Positions 9,740 through 18,922 of a stretch of 64,000 nt of DNA are shown here, piece by piece. This stretch comes from Acinetobacter geminorum. Its GTDB lineage: Bacteria; Pseudomonadota; Gammaproteobacteria; Pseudomonadales; Moraxellaceae. How positions within the stretch are numbered: the first letter of the stretch is position 1; each line of letters starts with the position of its first letter. Both the position numbers and the translations under genes were made by a program. The stretch spans positions 1 through 64,000 of the forward strand of contig NZ_JABELE010000007.1 of assembly GCF_013009345.1 (NCBI RefSeq), read 5' to 3'. The notes beneath the pieces were generated by a model. The model was not told the DNA's origin and made no database searches. It saw only the letters and a program-made list of their open reading frames with translations.

Positions 9740-9780
9740 TGTTCTGCAAACTAACCGTTGAGAGTTATATTTGCAGAACA
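9740..9780 (-). promoter_or_regulatory. hairpin between receptor gene and tonB
   Basis: A perfect 11-bp inverted repeat (tgttctgcaaa at 9740-9750, tttgcagaaca at 9770-9780) follows the receptor stop by a few bases. There is no strong T run, so it may be a partial terminator or an mRNA-stabilising 3' structure that lets the receptor be made in excess over tonB-exbB-exbD. Confidence 0.55.
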
Positions 9781-9785
9781 ACCAT

Positions 9786-12473
9786 TTAGAACTTATATGT
9801 ACCTCGTACAAAGTAAGTACGTCCTAAAGGATCGGCATAACGTGGGTCATATCCCATTTGGAAGTTGTCACCAACATTTGACGCAGGAGGGTCTTCATCA
9901 AAGATATTCTTAATGCCTGCTGTAACTTCTAGATTTTTGAAACCTTTGTAGGTGCCTGAAATATTATAGGTTGTATAGTCGCTCACTTTGTGATTTCGAT
10001 AGTCTGCCTTAACTGAAGAACTTGAATTTTGATCCTCATAACCGCGTGAAAAATTTTGTTGTAGGTTTAAAGCCCAATTCTCATAATTCCAATTTAGGTT
10101 TGCAGTATGTTTCCAGCGAAGAATAATAGCTTGGTAGTCTAGACCGCTATAAGTGCCTGCAACACTTTTCCATTCACCATTTTGCTCGGCTTGATATTTG
10201 TAATCCGTAATATATGTTCCATCGATATTGAAACCAAAACGACCTGTAGCAGTCATTGGAGAAACCCAACTTAAGCCCACATCGAAACCAGATGTTTTAA
10301 TTCCACCTAAATTTTGTTGTGTTGTAATAATATAATCTAATGAACCATCAGGATTACGTACAAATTTGTCTGCATATTTCACAGGGTCATCAAAAATAGC
10401 AGTTTCTGAAAGCGTAGCAATTTGCTTGTCTACTTCAATATTGAAATAGTCGAGAGTCAAGGCTAAATTTTTAATTGGTTCAAATACTAAGCCAGCAGTA
10501 AAAGACTTTGACTCTTCCGGATCAAGACTTTTATTTCCCCCATTTTGTCTATCAAATTGCATATTACAATCACGTTCTCTTACACCACCTGGTTTTAATA
10601 CATTACCTGGGCAGAGTACGGGATCATAATAGTATCCACCTGTATTGGTTACTGAGTTTGGTCCATTCACTTCCCAAAGTGTGGGAGCTCTGAAGCCCGT
10701 GCTATAAGTCGTACGGAACATTAACTGTTTAATAGGTTCCCAACGAAGTGCAAATTTTGGATTAAACGTATCGCCAAAATCGTTGTAGTCATCATAACGA
10801 GCAGCGATTTGAGCTTCTAAAGTTTTATGAAGGGGGATATGAAATTCGGTAAATACCGATTTAATATTACGATCGCCAGTATTTACTGGTTCATCAGGAT
10901 CTACGCCTGTACTAGGTGCAACTCGGGCAACATCAGTAACGACTTTTGAGGTCCAATCTTCATAACGATAGCTTGCTCCAACTGCAAAAGCCACTTCTCC
11001 TGCTGGTAATTTAAATATAGGTCTACTTGCAGTGAAATCGACAGTAGTTGTATCTAGGTTAGCTTTTAAGTATTTACCTTCAACTCCTAACTCATTCCAT
11101 ACATTAGCATCTTCAGGGTTTTGTGGTCCGAATGGGTTTAAAATACCATTGTTTAAAGCTTCTTGTGTTTTATCAAAATTTAAATAGCCACTTACGATAG
11201 CATCCGATGCACTACTATGAGCATAGGTAACCCCGGAGTTAATATCCCAACCATGAGTTTCACCCTCAATACCCGCAAATAATCTATGTGATTGATTAAT
11301 ACTATTACTTACACGATTACCCGATTGTGAACGTAGATATAGAGGGATAGTTCCAGTAGCGCCTGCTAAAGCTGGAGTGATTCCTTTACCTGGATAATAT
11401 TTACTACTAGGATCAAGCGTCAAATCAAAAAATACATCTGGTGCGACTGACGTTGTAACTTCATTTCTTGCATATAAATATTCTGCAATCGCATTAAAGT
11501 TATCGTTCAGTTTAAATGTAGCTCGGCCCATAGCTGAGATGTCTTCTGTCTCTGGAACAATACCAATTACTGCTTGGCTGTTATATTTACAAATTTGACC
11601 ATCAGTCTCTACTAGAGGGTTATTACCACAACCTGTAGATGCATAGGGATTACCTAATCCAGGTACATTGGCAGGGAATGAACCACTACTAGTTTTATGG
11701 ATTCCTAATTCAGGTAATATGCCTCCACGTCGACTAACTTTACGGTCTTTGGCCATGACATCACCGCCTTTGCGATAGTCCACAACACCAAAAACATTGT
11801 AGCCATTTTCATCTAAATCACCGAAGCCGCCAAAGATACTGTAGTCTTGTTGCTCACCGCCTTTTTGTTCTGGTTTTTGATAGCCAGCAGTCAGATTAAG
11901 TCCTGTAAACTGTTTTTTGGTAATGAAGTTAATTACCCCGCCAATTGCATCAGTACCATAAATGGAAGAGGCACCATCTCGTAAAACCTCAATACGGTCT
12001 AACATTGCGAGTGGAATAATATTTAAGTTGGTAACGCCACTGTCATAGGCGTTTGCAGCCAATCGACGGCCATTAAGTAAAACAAGTGTCTTATTGGCAC
12101 CTAAGGCTCTAAGGTTCGCTGCTGAACCCACCGTCTTACTTGCGCCTACATTACTTGCAGTCACAAAGTTCGATTGGTTTGCACTGATCTTTGCTAATGC
12201 TTCCTCTGTTGTTGTTACCCCTTGTTTTAAGATTTCATCAACTTTTACGATGGTAATGGGGGAAGCACTTTGTGCTGCAACTCCTTTGATTGAAGAACCT
12301 GTAACGGCAACTTTTACGACTTTTGTTGGTTTTTCATCAGTATTTGATTGTTCAGTTTCTGCTGCCTGTGCCAGGGTAAGACACATCATACTTAAACTAA
12401 GGGTGCTTAATTTAAGAATTGTTTTGCTGATCTTGGGGGTTGCCTGAGATCGAACATTGTATTTTTTTTTCAT
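9786..12473 (-). CDS. large TonB-dependent outer-membrane receptor
   Basis: An 895-residue outer-membrane active transporter. It has a signal peptide ending near residue 38 (LAQA), a TonB-box-like stretch around KVAVTGSSI, a plug domain with LNGRRLAANAY and RIEVLRDGASSIYGTDAIGGVINFIT, and a 22-strand barrel ending in Phe. The GSSI and NGRR signatures belong to the receptor branch common in Caulobacter, Xanthomonas and Shewanella for non-siderophore substrates, not to ferric siderophore receptors. No Fur box was seen upstream. It heads the minus-strand arm, followed by tonB-exbB-exbD-exbD, and is divergent from peptide-binding proteins and an ABC importer; peptides are therefore the likely cargo, by inference. 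Confidence 0.9.
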   Translation of the reverse strand: MKKKYNVRSQATPKISKTILKLSTLSLSMMCLTLAQAAETEQSNTDEKPTKVVKVAVTGSSIKGVAAQSASPITIVKVDEILKQGVTTTEEALAKISANQSNFVTASNVGASKTVGSAANLRALGANKTLVLLNGRRLAANAYDSGVTNLNIIPLAMLDRIEVLRDGASSIYGTDAIGGVINFITKKQFTGLNLTAGYQKPEQKGGEQQDYSIFGGFGDLDENGYNVFGVVDYRKGGDVMAKDRKVSRRGGILPELGIHKTSSGSFPANVPGLGNPYASTGCGNNPLVETDGQICKYNSQAVIGIVPETEDISAMGRATFKLNDNFNAIAEYLYARNEVTTSVAPDVFFDLTLDPSSKYYPGKGITPALAGATGTIPLYLRSQSGNRVSNSINQSHRLFAGIEGETHGWDINSGVTYAHSSASDAIVSGYLNFDKTQEALNNGILNPFGPQNPEDANVWNELGVEGKYLKANLDTTTVDFTASRPIFKLPAGEVAFAVGASYRYEDWTSKVVTDVARVAPSTGVDPDEPVNTGDRNIKSVFTEFHIPLHKTLEAQIAARYDDYNDFGDTFNPKFALRWEPIKQLMFRTTYSTGFRAPTLWEVNGPNSVTNTGGYYYDPVLCPGNVLKPGGVRERDCNMQFDRQNGGNKSLDPEESKSFTAGLVFEPIKNLALTLDYFNIEVDKQIATLSETAIFDDPVKYADKFVRNPDGSLDYIITTQQNLGGIKTSGFDVGLSWVSPMTATGRFGFNIDGTYITDYKYQAEQNGEWKSVAGTYSGLDYQAIILRWKHTANLNWNYENWALNLQQNFSRGYEDQNSSSSVKADYRNHKVSDYTTYNISGTYKGFKNLEVTAGIKNIFDEDPPASNVGDNFQMGYDPRYADPLGRTYFVRGTYKF

Positions 12474-12543
12474 CGTGGATTTGATCCCTTTTTGTTGTCG
12501 TTAGCGATATTGCTGGAAAGTTTTTAAGCAAAGCAAGTGCCAA

Positions 12544-12573
12544 CTATATATTTTTCTTTTTTTAGTTTATGCA
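12544..12573 (-). promoter_or_regulatory. candidate promoter of the receptor gene
   Basis: On the minus strand a TTGCAT (-35) and TATATA (-10) are 18 nt apart and would give a leader of about 65 nt before the receptor ATG. In such AT-rich DNA this could be chance. Confidence 0.4.
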
Positions 12574-12639
12574 AGATATTGATATATATTGATTTTATTA
12601 TGGTTTGGTAAGTCGATTCATCTTTTATTAAACAAAAAT

Positions 12640-12661
12640 AAATTTTCCGTTTGGAAAATTT
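12640..12661. repeat. 9-bp palindrome in the divergent region
   Basis: AAATTTTCC, 4-nt spacer, GGAAAATTT. On either strand it is followed by T-rich sequence. It could be an operator for a dimeric regulator or a weak hairpin ending a stray transcript. Confidence 0.5.
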
Positions 12662-13252
12662 TTTAATGTTGGCTAAAAGTTTCAAATTTATTTGTGTAAA
12701 AAATATACATTACTAGACTCTTCACATGCTTATTAAATAAAAATGTATCGTTTTAGAGCCTTTTAAGATGTAATGTTATAATATTTATTGCTATGTCTTT
12801 GAGTTATATTTTTATTATAAATCAATATATTGAATGGTGGTTATGTATGGGGTTAGCTTGATCTAATGTGGAACATAATTAATTTTTAATGTATTTTATT
12901 TGTGCATTTAAGGTATTAGATGATTAACATATGCAAAGATAATTTTTGGCAAAAAGTTACTTTTATTTATATAGTTCAAACCATTTTAAGTACCTAATAA
13001 AAATATGAATTTCTAATATTATTAATTATTTTGTGATGAATATTAATAAATGGCATGAAATTCGCTTTATTTGCAGTAGTTACAAAAGATTGGGTTTCTG
13101 ACTTTATTTTTCCATTTGTTCAAATAAAAAGGCTCATAGAAAAGTAAAGAATTAAGCCCAAATAGGCTTATCTGTTGAAAAAGAACTTTTCTTATGCAGA
13201 TTTAGATGTTACTCAAAAGGATAATATCTTTTAAAAAACTAATTACGTGGGT

Positions 13253-15037
13253 ATGAACTTGAAATTAAAATTTTTTAAGCTCGCCATTTTAAGTCTGGCT
13301 ATTACATCAGTTCCTTGTGCTTACGCAATTACGCCAGCGCAACTAAACAAAATTTTGCATGTTGCCTATGAAGCCCCAGATGATGGCTTTGATATGGTTA
13401 AAACCACCAATTTCTATAGTGCTAATATTGCTGAAGCAATTTTTGAGCCTTTACTTAAATATGACTATCTAGCACGTCCATTACAGTTAGCTCCCTATAC
13501 AGTAGAGAGCCTGCCTAAAGTGGAACAAGACGGTAAAGTTTATACTTTTAGAATTAAGCCAGGGATCTATTTTACCAATGATCCCGCTTTTAAAGGTAAA
13601 CGCCGTGAGTTAGTGGCTGAAGACTATGTTTATACAATTAAACGTATTCTAGATCCTAAAAATAGAGCGCCGTCTGTTTCATTCATTGATGGTAAGTTAC
13701 TAGGTGCTGATGCGGTTGTAGCCCAAGCAAAGAAAACTGGAAAATTTGATTATGCTGCTCCAATTGCAGGAGTTAAAGCGCTTGATCGATATACGCTACA
13801 ATTTACCTTAACTCGCCAAGACTATAATTTTCCTTATATTCTTGCCTATATTACTTTTGGCGGAGTTGCTAAAGAGGTTGTTGATTATTACGGTGACCGT
13901 ATTGGTATGCATCCCGTAGGCACAGGCCCATACATGTTAAGTAAATATGTACCAAGAAGTAAGGTCGAGTTGGTTGCCAATCCTGATTATCGTGGTTTCG
14001 TCTGGAACTTTAAGTCGACAGGAACACCGTGGGATAACGAGCTTGTTAAGGAAATGTCTGGAAAGAAAATGCCACAAATTGGAAAGGTGGTGGTCAGTAT
14101 TATTGAAGAACAACAGTCAAGATGGTTAGCGTTTCAGTCGGGTCAACTAGACTTTGACAGACTTACCGCAGATGCTGTTCCTCAAGCTTTAGATGGAAAT
14201 CAGCTTAAAGCTTCTTTTAAGAAGAGAGGAATTAAACACTTCCCATATAAGGAACCTGAAATTACCTATACGATGATGAACATGCGTGATCCGGTCATTG
14301 GTGGTTTTAGCCCAGAAAAGATAGCTCTTCGTAGAGCAATTACTTTGTCGTACAACCAAAAAGAAAGTATAAAACAGGCTTATAAAGGGCAAGCTGTTCG
14401 GGCTGAAATGTTTATACCTGAAGGTGTGAATGGCTATAATCCGAAATATAAAAGTAGCGTAGGATATAACCCGCTGCTAGCAAATAAATTACTTGATTAT
14501 TATGGTTATAAAAAAGGTGCTGATGGTTATAGAACCCAGCCAAACGGGAAACCTTTGATTTTAAAAATCAATACAGAAAATAGCTCGGCCTCAGTTATTC
14601 ACTCTGAACTCTGGAAAAAGAATCTGGATGCAATTGGCATTCGAGTTGACTTTAAGGTAAGTAATTTTGCAGATAACTTAAAAGCCGCAACTCAATGTAA
14701 ATATATGATTTGGAGTGGGGCATGGATTGCTGACTATCCTGAAGGAGATAATTTTGCACAGTTGCTTTATGGACCAAATGCTGGGCAGGGGAACCATGCT
14801 TGTTATCAATCCAAAACGTATGATGCCCTTTATACTCAGGCCATTCATTTACCACCGCAACAACGCCTGCCATATTATGAAAAACTTAATCGCCAGATTG
14901 AAGCTGATAATCCATGGATCGTTCATCTAACCCGTATTCGTAACTGGTTAGTACGGCCACAAGTTCAGGGTTTTAAACCCCATCCTATGATGAATACAAA
15001 CTGGCAATATCTTGATATTACTCCTATTAAAAAATAA
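13253..15037 (+). CDS. periplasmic peptide-binding protein (SBP family 5), first copy
   Basis: A solute-binding protein of the DppA/OppA cluster (SBP_bac_5) that would capture oligopeptides in the periplasm. It has a signal peptide ending near residue 26 (AYA) and no lipobox Cys. The family signatures include TFRIKPGIYFTNDPAFKGK near residue 100 and GTGPYMLSKY near 220. The ATG at 13253 is preferred over the GTG two codons earlier. It is the first gene of the plus-strand importer operon, 15 nt before a second, related binding protein. Peptide is a family inference; dyes, heme or nickel are other known ligands of this cluster. Confidence 0.9.
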   Translation: MNLKLKFFKLAILSLAITSVPCAYAITPAQLNKILHVAYEAPDDGFDMVKTTNFYSANIAEAIFEPLLKYDYLARPLQLAPYTVESLPKVEQDGKVYTFRIKPGIYFTNDPAFKGKRRELVAEDYVYTIKRILDPKNRAPSVSFIDGKLLGADAVVAQAKKTGKFDYAAPIAGVKALDRYTLQFTLTRQDYNFPYILAYITFGGVAKEVVDYYGDRIGMHPVGTGPYMLSKYVPRSKVELVANPDYRGFVWNFKSTGTPWDNELVKEMSGKKMPQIGKVVVSIIEEQQSRWLAFQSGQLDFDRLTADAVPQALDGNQLKASFKKRGIKHFPYKEPEITYTMMNMRDPVIGGFSPEKIALRRAITLSYNQKESIKQAYKGQAVRAEMFIPEGVNGYNPKYKSSVGYNPLLANKLLDYYGYKKGADGYRTQPNGKPLILKINTENSSASVIHSELWKKNLDAIGIRVDFKVSNFADNLKAATQCKYMIWSGAWIADYPEGDNFAQLLYGPNAGQGNHACYQSKTYDALYTQAIHLPPQQRLPYYEKLNRQIEADNPWIVHLTRIRNWLVRPQVQGFKPHPMMNTNWQYLDITPIKK

Positions 15038-15052
15038 TTTTAGATAAAGATC

Positions 15053-16876
15053 ATGATGACTGAAAATTTAATACAAAAGCTCAAGCACTGTAGTATCAGC
15101 TTGCTATTCGCTAGTATGGCCTTAACGGGATCTACAAGTATTTTTGCGAAAAGCCCAGCCGATCCGAATAAAGTTTTACGTTATGTATTTCCAACAGCTG
15201 AAACAGGTTTCGACCCGGCTTATATCCATGATTTATATTCTGCGCATGTAACCACATCGATATTTGAAACTCTATATACCTATGATTATTTAGCAAGGCC
15301 GGCAAAACTTATTCCGCAAATAGCAACCGCTATGCCAGAAGTCAGTGCCGATGGTTTGACCTATACCATTCGTATTAAGAAGGGAATTTATTTTACACCA
15401 GACCCTGTTTTTAAAGGCAAACCTAGAGAATTAACAGCCAATGATTATGCGTACTCTTTTAAGCGTTTATTGGACCCGAATCTGCGCTCTCCAAATAGCT
15501 GGTTATTAGAAAACAAAATTGAAGGTATGGATGCTTTAGTGAAAGCAGCCAATAAGTCCGGAAAATTTAACTATGATCAAAAGGTTAGTGGTTTACAAAC
15601 ACCTGATAAATACACTTTGGTGATTCGTTTAGTTAAACCAGACTATAACTTTCCTTTATTACTGGCCCATGACCCGACAGGTGCAGTGGCACGTGAAGTC
15701 ATCGAAAAGTATAAAGACAAAGCTGGTTATGTAATGGGCCATCCTGTAGGTACGGGTCCTTATGTGCTGAGCAAGTGGGTACCAGCATCTCGTATTGTTT
15801 TAAAAGCGAATCCTGATTATCGCGGCTTTACTTGGAACTTTACTGCCAGCAGCCCTGAAGATCAGGCAATAGTAAAACGCCTTAAAGGTAAAAAAATGCC
15901 TCAAATCGGCACAATTGATATTCAGGTGATGGAAGAAAACCAATCGCGGTGGCTAGCATTTCAGCGTGGTGAGGTTGATATATTTCAGCTTGAAGGTCAA
16001 TTGGTCGCAAAAGCGATTAAAGACGGCAAACTAAGACCTGAACTTGCTAAAGATGGTGTGCAGTTGTCTCGCATTGTTGACCCCGAAATTAGCTATATTT
16101 ATTGGAATCTTAAAAATCCAGTTGTTGGGGGAATGAGTAAAGAAAAAATTGCTTTACGCCGTGCGATTGCGATGTCTCGTTCGATAGATCAAGAAATTAA
16201 ACTAGTAAGAAATGATGATGCACAGCGTCTACATTTTCCAATTCCACCAGGTGTAGTGGGTAATGACCCTCAATACAGAACCAGTACCCCATATTCGGTG
16301 AAAGCAGCAAATTTACTATTAGATAGATATCACTATAAAAAAGATGCCTCAGGTTGGCGTACGCAACCAGACGGAAAACCTCTGGTCATTGAATATATGG
16401 CGCGTAGTGACAGTATTGGGCAGCAAAGCGCTGAGCTCTGGAAGAAAAATTTTGATAGCTTGAATATCCGTATGGTCTTTAAACCCATGCTCTTTGCAGA
16501 TCTTATTCGTGCGCAAAAACAATGCGACGGTATGTTCGGGTCTTCTGCATGGATAGCCGATTATCCAGATGGGGATAATTTTATGCAGAATTTTTATGGA
16601 CCTAATACACATATGACGAACTGGTCTTGTGGTTCTATTCCAGAGTTTGATCAGTTGTATCGCCAAACGCAACAAATGCAAGCAGGTCCTGAGAGAGATG
16701 CACTTTATCGAAAAATGACACGGTTGTTAGAAGTTTATATGCCTGTACAAATCGCTTATGCACGCTACCGGAATATGCTGGCTCAACCAAAAATCATTGG
16801 ATATAAGAAGCATCCAATTTTACATGCAGAGTGGATGTATTTCGATATTGATACAAATACTAAATCTAATCATTAA
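15053..16876 (+). CDS. periplasmic peptide-binding protein (SBP family 5), second copy
   Basis: A 607-residue paralogue of the preceding protein. The two share long stretches, such as the YDYLARP block, KKGIYFTPDPVFKGK versus KPGIYFTNDPAFKGK, PVGTGPY, ANPDYRGF-WNF and the EEQQ/EENQSRWLAFQ block, but differ enough to be an old duplication. The signal peptide ends near residue 33 (IFAKS). Two consecutive ATG codons are possible starts. Its stop codon directly touches the next frame. Two binding proteins feeding one ABC importer would widen the range of ligands; this is inferred. Confidence 0.9.
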   Translation: MMTENLIQKLKHCSISLLFASMALTGSTSIFAKSPADPNKVLRYVFPTAETGFDPAYIHDLYSAHVTTSIFETLYTYDYLARPAKLIPQIATAMPEVSADGLTYTIRIKKGIYFTPDPVFKGKPRELTANDYAYSFKRLLDPNLRSPNSWLLENKIEGMDALVKAANKSGKFNYDQKVSGLQTPDKYTLVIRLVKPDYNFPLLLAHDPTGAVAREVIEKYKDKAGYVMGHPVGTGPYVLSKWVPASRIVLKANPDYRGFTWNFTASSPEDQAIVKRLKGKKMPQIGTIDIQVMEENQSRWLAFQRGEVDIFQLEGQLVAKAIKDGKLRPELAKDGVQLSRIVDPEISYIYWNLKNPVVGGMSKEKIALRRAIAMSRSIDQEIKLVRNDDAQRLHFPIPPGVVGNDPQYRTSTPYSVKAANLLLDRYHYKKDASGWRTQPDGKPLVIEYMARSDSIGQQSAELWKKNFDSLNIRMVFKPMLFADLIRAQKQCDGMFGSSAWIADYPDGDNFMQNFYGPNTHMTNWSCGSIPEFDQLYRQTQQMQAGPERDALYRKMTRLLEVYMPVQIAYARYRNMLAQPKIIGYKKHPILHAEWMYFDIDTNTKSNH

Positions 16877-16897
16877 ATGAAAAAAATTGGAGATACG

Positions 16898-18910
16898 ATG
16901 AAAAATAACGCACTGAAAATGACAACCTTATGTGTGTTGACCATGGGTATAAGTCAATTTGCAACGGCAGAGACAACACGTCCTACTTTGCCATTACTTA
17001 AAGCACAGCAACTTCCAGCATGGTGTGATGCGAATTTAAAAAATATTGAGAAAGAGATTTCAAATTTAGAAAAAACACCTGTGAAAGATAATGCAGCAGC
17101 GGCATTTATATTGGCAAAGTGGGATAAAATTTTTGCGCATTTTGAAGATTTCTCAGGTCCTATAAGTCTATATAGTAACGTAGACCCAGATGCAAAGTTA
17201 CGTAAAGCAGCAGAAGACTGTGAAATCAAAATTAATCAGTTTCACACTGATATATTTCAGAACCCGAAGCTATATAATTTAATTAAAAATACACAAGCAA
17301 CAGACCCAATTGACCAAAAATACCGTCAAGATATCTTAGATCAGTTTGAAGACACAGGGGTTCAACTTGAGCCAGTAAAGCGTGCAAGAATGAAGGCTAT
17401 TCTGGATGAGCTGACTAAAATCGAACAAGAATATGCTCGTAACGTCCGTGATAATCCGGAGAAACTTGAGTTTACTCCTGAAGAGATGAAAGGCTTACCT
17501 CAAAGTTATATTTCAGCATTAAAGAAAAATGCTAAAGGCAATTATTTATTAGGTTTTGAGTATCCAGAGTATCGTCCTTTTATGGAGTTGGCAGATAATG
17601 ATGATGCTCGAAAAAGATATCAAATTGCCTTTACTCGACGGGGTACTGAACAAAATTTAAAACTACTTAAACAGGCAATTGATTTGCGCTATGAGCTTGC
17701 ACAGTTATTTGGAAAAGCAAGTTATGCAGATTGGGTTTTAAAAGACCGCATGGCAAAAACGCCCGAAGCTGTAAATCAGTTTTTGGCAGAAGTACAAAAA
17801 ACAGTAGCACCACTAGAGCGTAAAGAAGTAGAAGAACTCCGAGCATTTAAAGCACAAACATTAAAAACGCCGTTAGAAAAAACTGAGATAACACGTTGGA
17901 GTGAAGCTTATTGGAGTGAAAAACTTCGTAAGAGCAAATATCAAATTGATCAGGAAAAGCTTCGTGATTATTTTCCAACTTTAGCTGCTCAAAAATGGTT
18001 GTTTGCCATTTCATCTGACCTTTATGGTATTGATTTTAAACCTGCCAAAGTTAAAGCATGGCAGGATGAAGTTGAATATTACGATGTAGTTGATAAGAAA
18101 ACAGGAAAACTCCTTGGTGGCTTATATATGGATAAATTCCCTCGTGAAGGGAAGTATGGCCATGCTGCCGTTTGGGGAGTGTACGGTGGTAGTACATTAA
18201 CAAACCGCTTACCAGTTTCAGCCCTAGTCACAAACTTTAATCGAAAAGGGCTAAACAGTGACGAGCTTGAAACTTTTGTCCATGAGTTTGGTCATGCTTT
18301 ACACGGCATTTTGTCAAATACACGTTATGCGAGTCAGTCTGGAACCTCTGTAGAGCGTGATTTCGTAGAGGCACCCTCTCAAATGTATGAGGAGTGGGCT
18401 CGCCGTAAAGAAACCTTATCTAAAGTGGCCGATTATTGCGATCCAGCCTGCCCACGTGTTGACGATGAGTTAATTGCCCGTTTAAAAGCTGTACATAACT
18501 ATGGTCGTGGCTTGCGTTATGCGCGTCAGACCCTTTATGCACAGTACGACATGTCATTGCATACTGCCGATGCATTAAAAGTAAAACCTTTAGAAAATTG
18601 GCAAAAAATGGAAGCTGCTACAGCTTTAGGTTATGTACCAACAACCGAATTTCCGGGACAGTTTGGGCATTTGATGGGGGGATATCAAGCCGGTTATTAC
18701 GGCTATATGTGGTCTGAGGTTTTAGCTTTAGACATGCTTTCTGCTTATGGGGACAACCTTAATAACCCACAAGTAGGGCAACGTTACCGTCAAACGATCT
18801 TATCGCAAGGTAGCCAAAAACCAGCAGCTGAATTAGTTAAAGATTTCCTCGGTCGTGATCCTGACAATAAAGCATTCTTTAACGAAATTACCGGACAACG
18901 GGTTAAATAA
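16898..18910 (+). CDS. secreted M3-family zinc metallopeptidase
   Basis: Peptidase of the M3 family (oligopeptidase A / dipeptidyl carboxypeptidase type) that cleaves short peptides. The zinc motif HEFGH is at residues 462-466 with the third ligand Glu at 491 in the FVEAPSQM block, and the GQFGHLMGGYQAGYY C-terminal block is typical. Unlike the cytosolic family members, it begins with a convincing signal peptide (to about residue 25, ending ATA), so it should work in the periplasm. The ATG at 16898 has GGAG 6 nt upstream; an earlier ATG at 16877 lacks one. It sits between two binding proteins and the ABC permeases, which suggests it trims imported peptides before inner-membrane uptake. Confidence 0.92.
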   Translation: MKNNALKMTTLCVLTMGISQFATAETTRPTLPLLKAQQLPAWCDANLKNIEKEISNLEKTPVKDNAAAAFILAKWDKIFAHFEDFSGPISLYSNVDPDAKLRKAAEDCEIKINQFHTDIFQNPKLYNLIKNTQATDPIDQKYRQDILDQFEDTGVQLEPVKRARMKAILDELTKIEQEYARNVRDNPEKLEFTPEEMKGLPQSYISALKKNAKGNYLLGFEYPEYRPFMELADNDDARKRYQIAFTRRGTEQNLKLLKQAIDLRYELAQLFGKASYADWVLKDRMAKTPEAVNQFLAEVQKTVAPLERKEVEELRAFKAQTLKTPLEKTEITRWSEAYWSEKLRKSKYQIDQEKLRDYFPTLAAQKWLFAISSDLYGIDFKPAKVKAWQDEVEYYDVVDKKTGKLLGGLYMDKFPREGKYGHAAVWGVYGGSTLTNRLPVSALVTNFNRKGLNSDELETFVHEFGHALHGILSNTRYASQSGTSVERDFVEAPSQMYEEWARRKETLSKVADYCDPACPRVDDELIARLKAVHNYGRGLRYARQTLYAQYDMSLHTADALKVKPLENWQKMEAATALGYVPTTEFPGQFGHLMGGYQAGYYGYMWSEVLALDMLSAYGDNLNNPQVGQRYRQTILSQGSQKPAAELVKDFLGRDPDNKAFFNEITGQRVK

Positions 18911-18922
18911 GGAATTATCACT

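Larger units (their letters stand above)
12474..13252. promoter_or_regulatory. 779-bp divergent AT-rich control region
   Basis: No gene is seen here. It separates the divergent receptor-tonB and binding-protein-ABC operons, so both promoters lie inside it. It contains a candidate minus-strand promoter (12544-12573) and a palindrome (12640-12661). The length is unusually large for this tightly packed window and leaves room for regulator sites or a small transcript. No open frame with a ribosome site was recognised. Confidence 0.6.
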
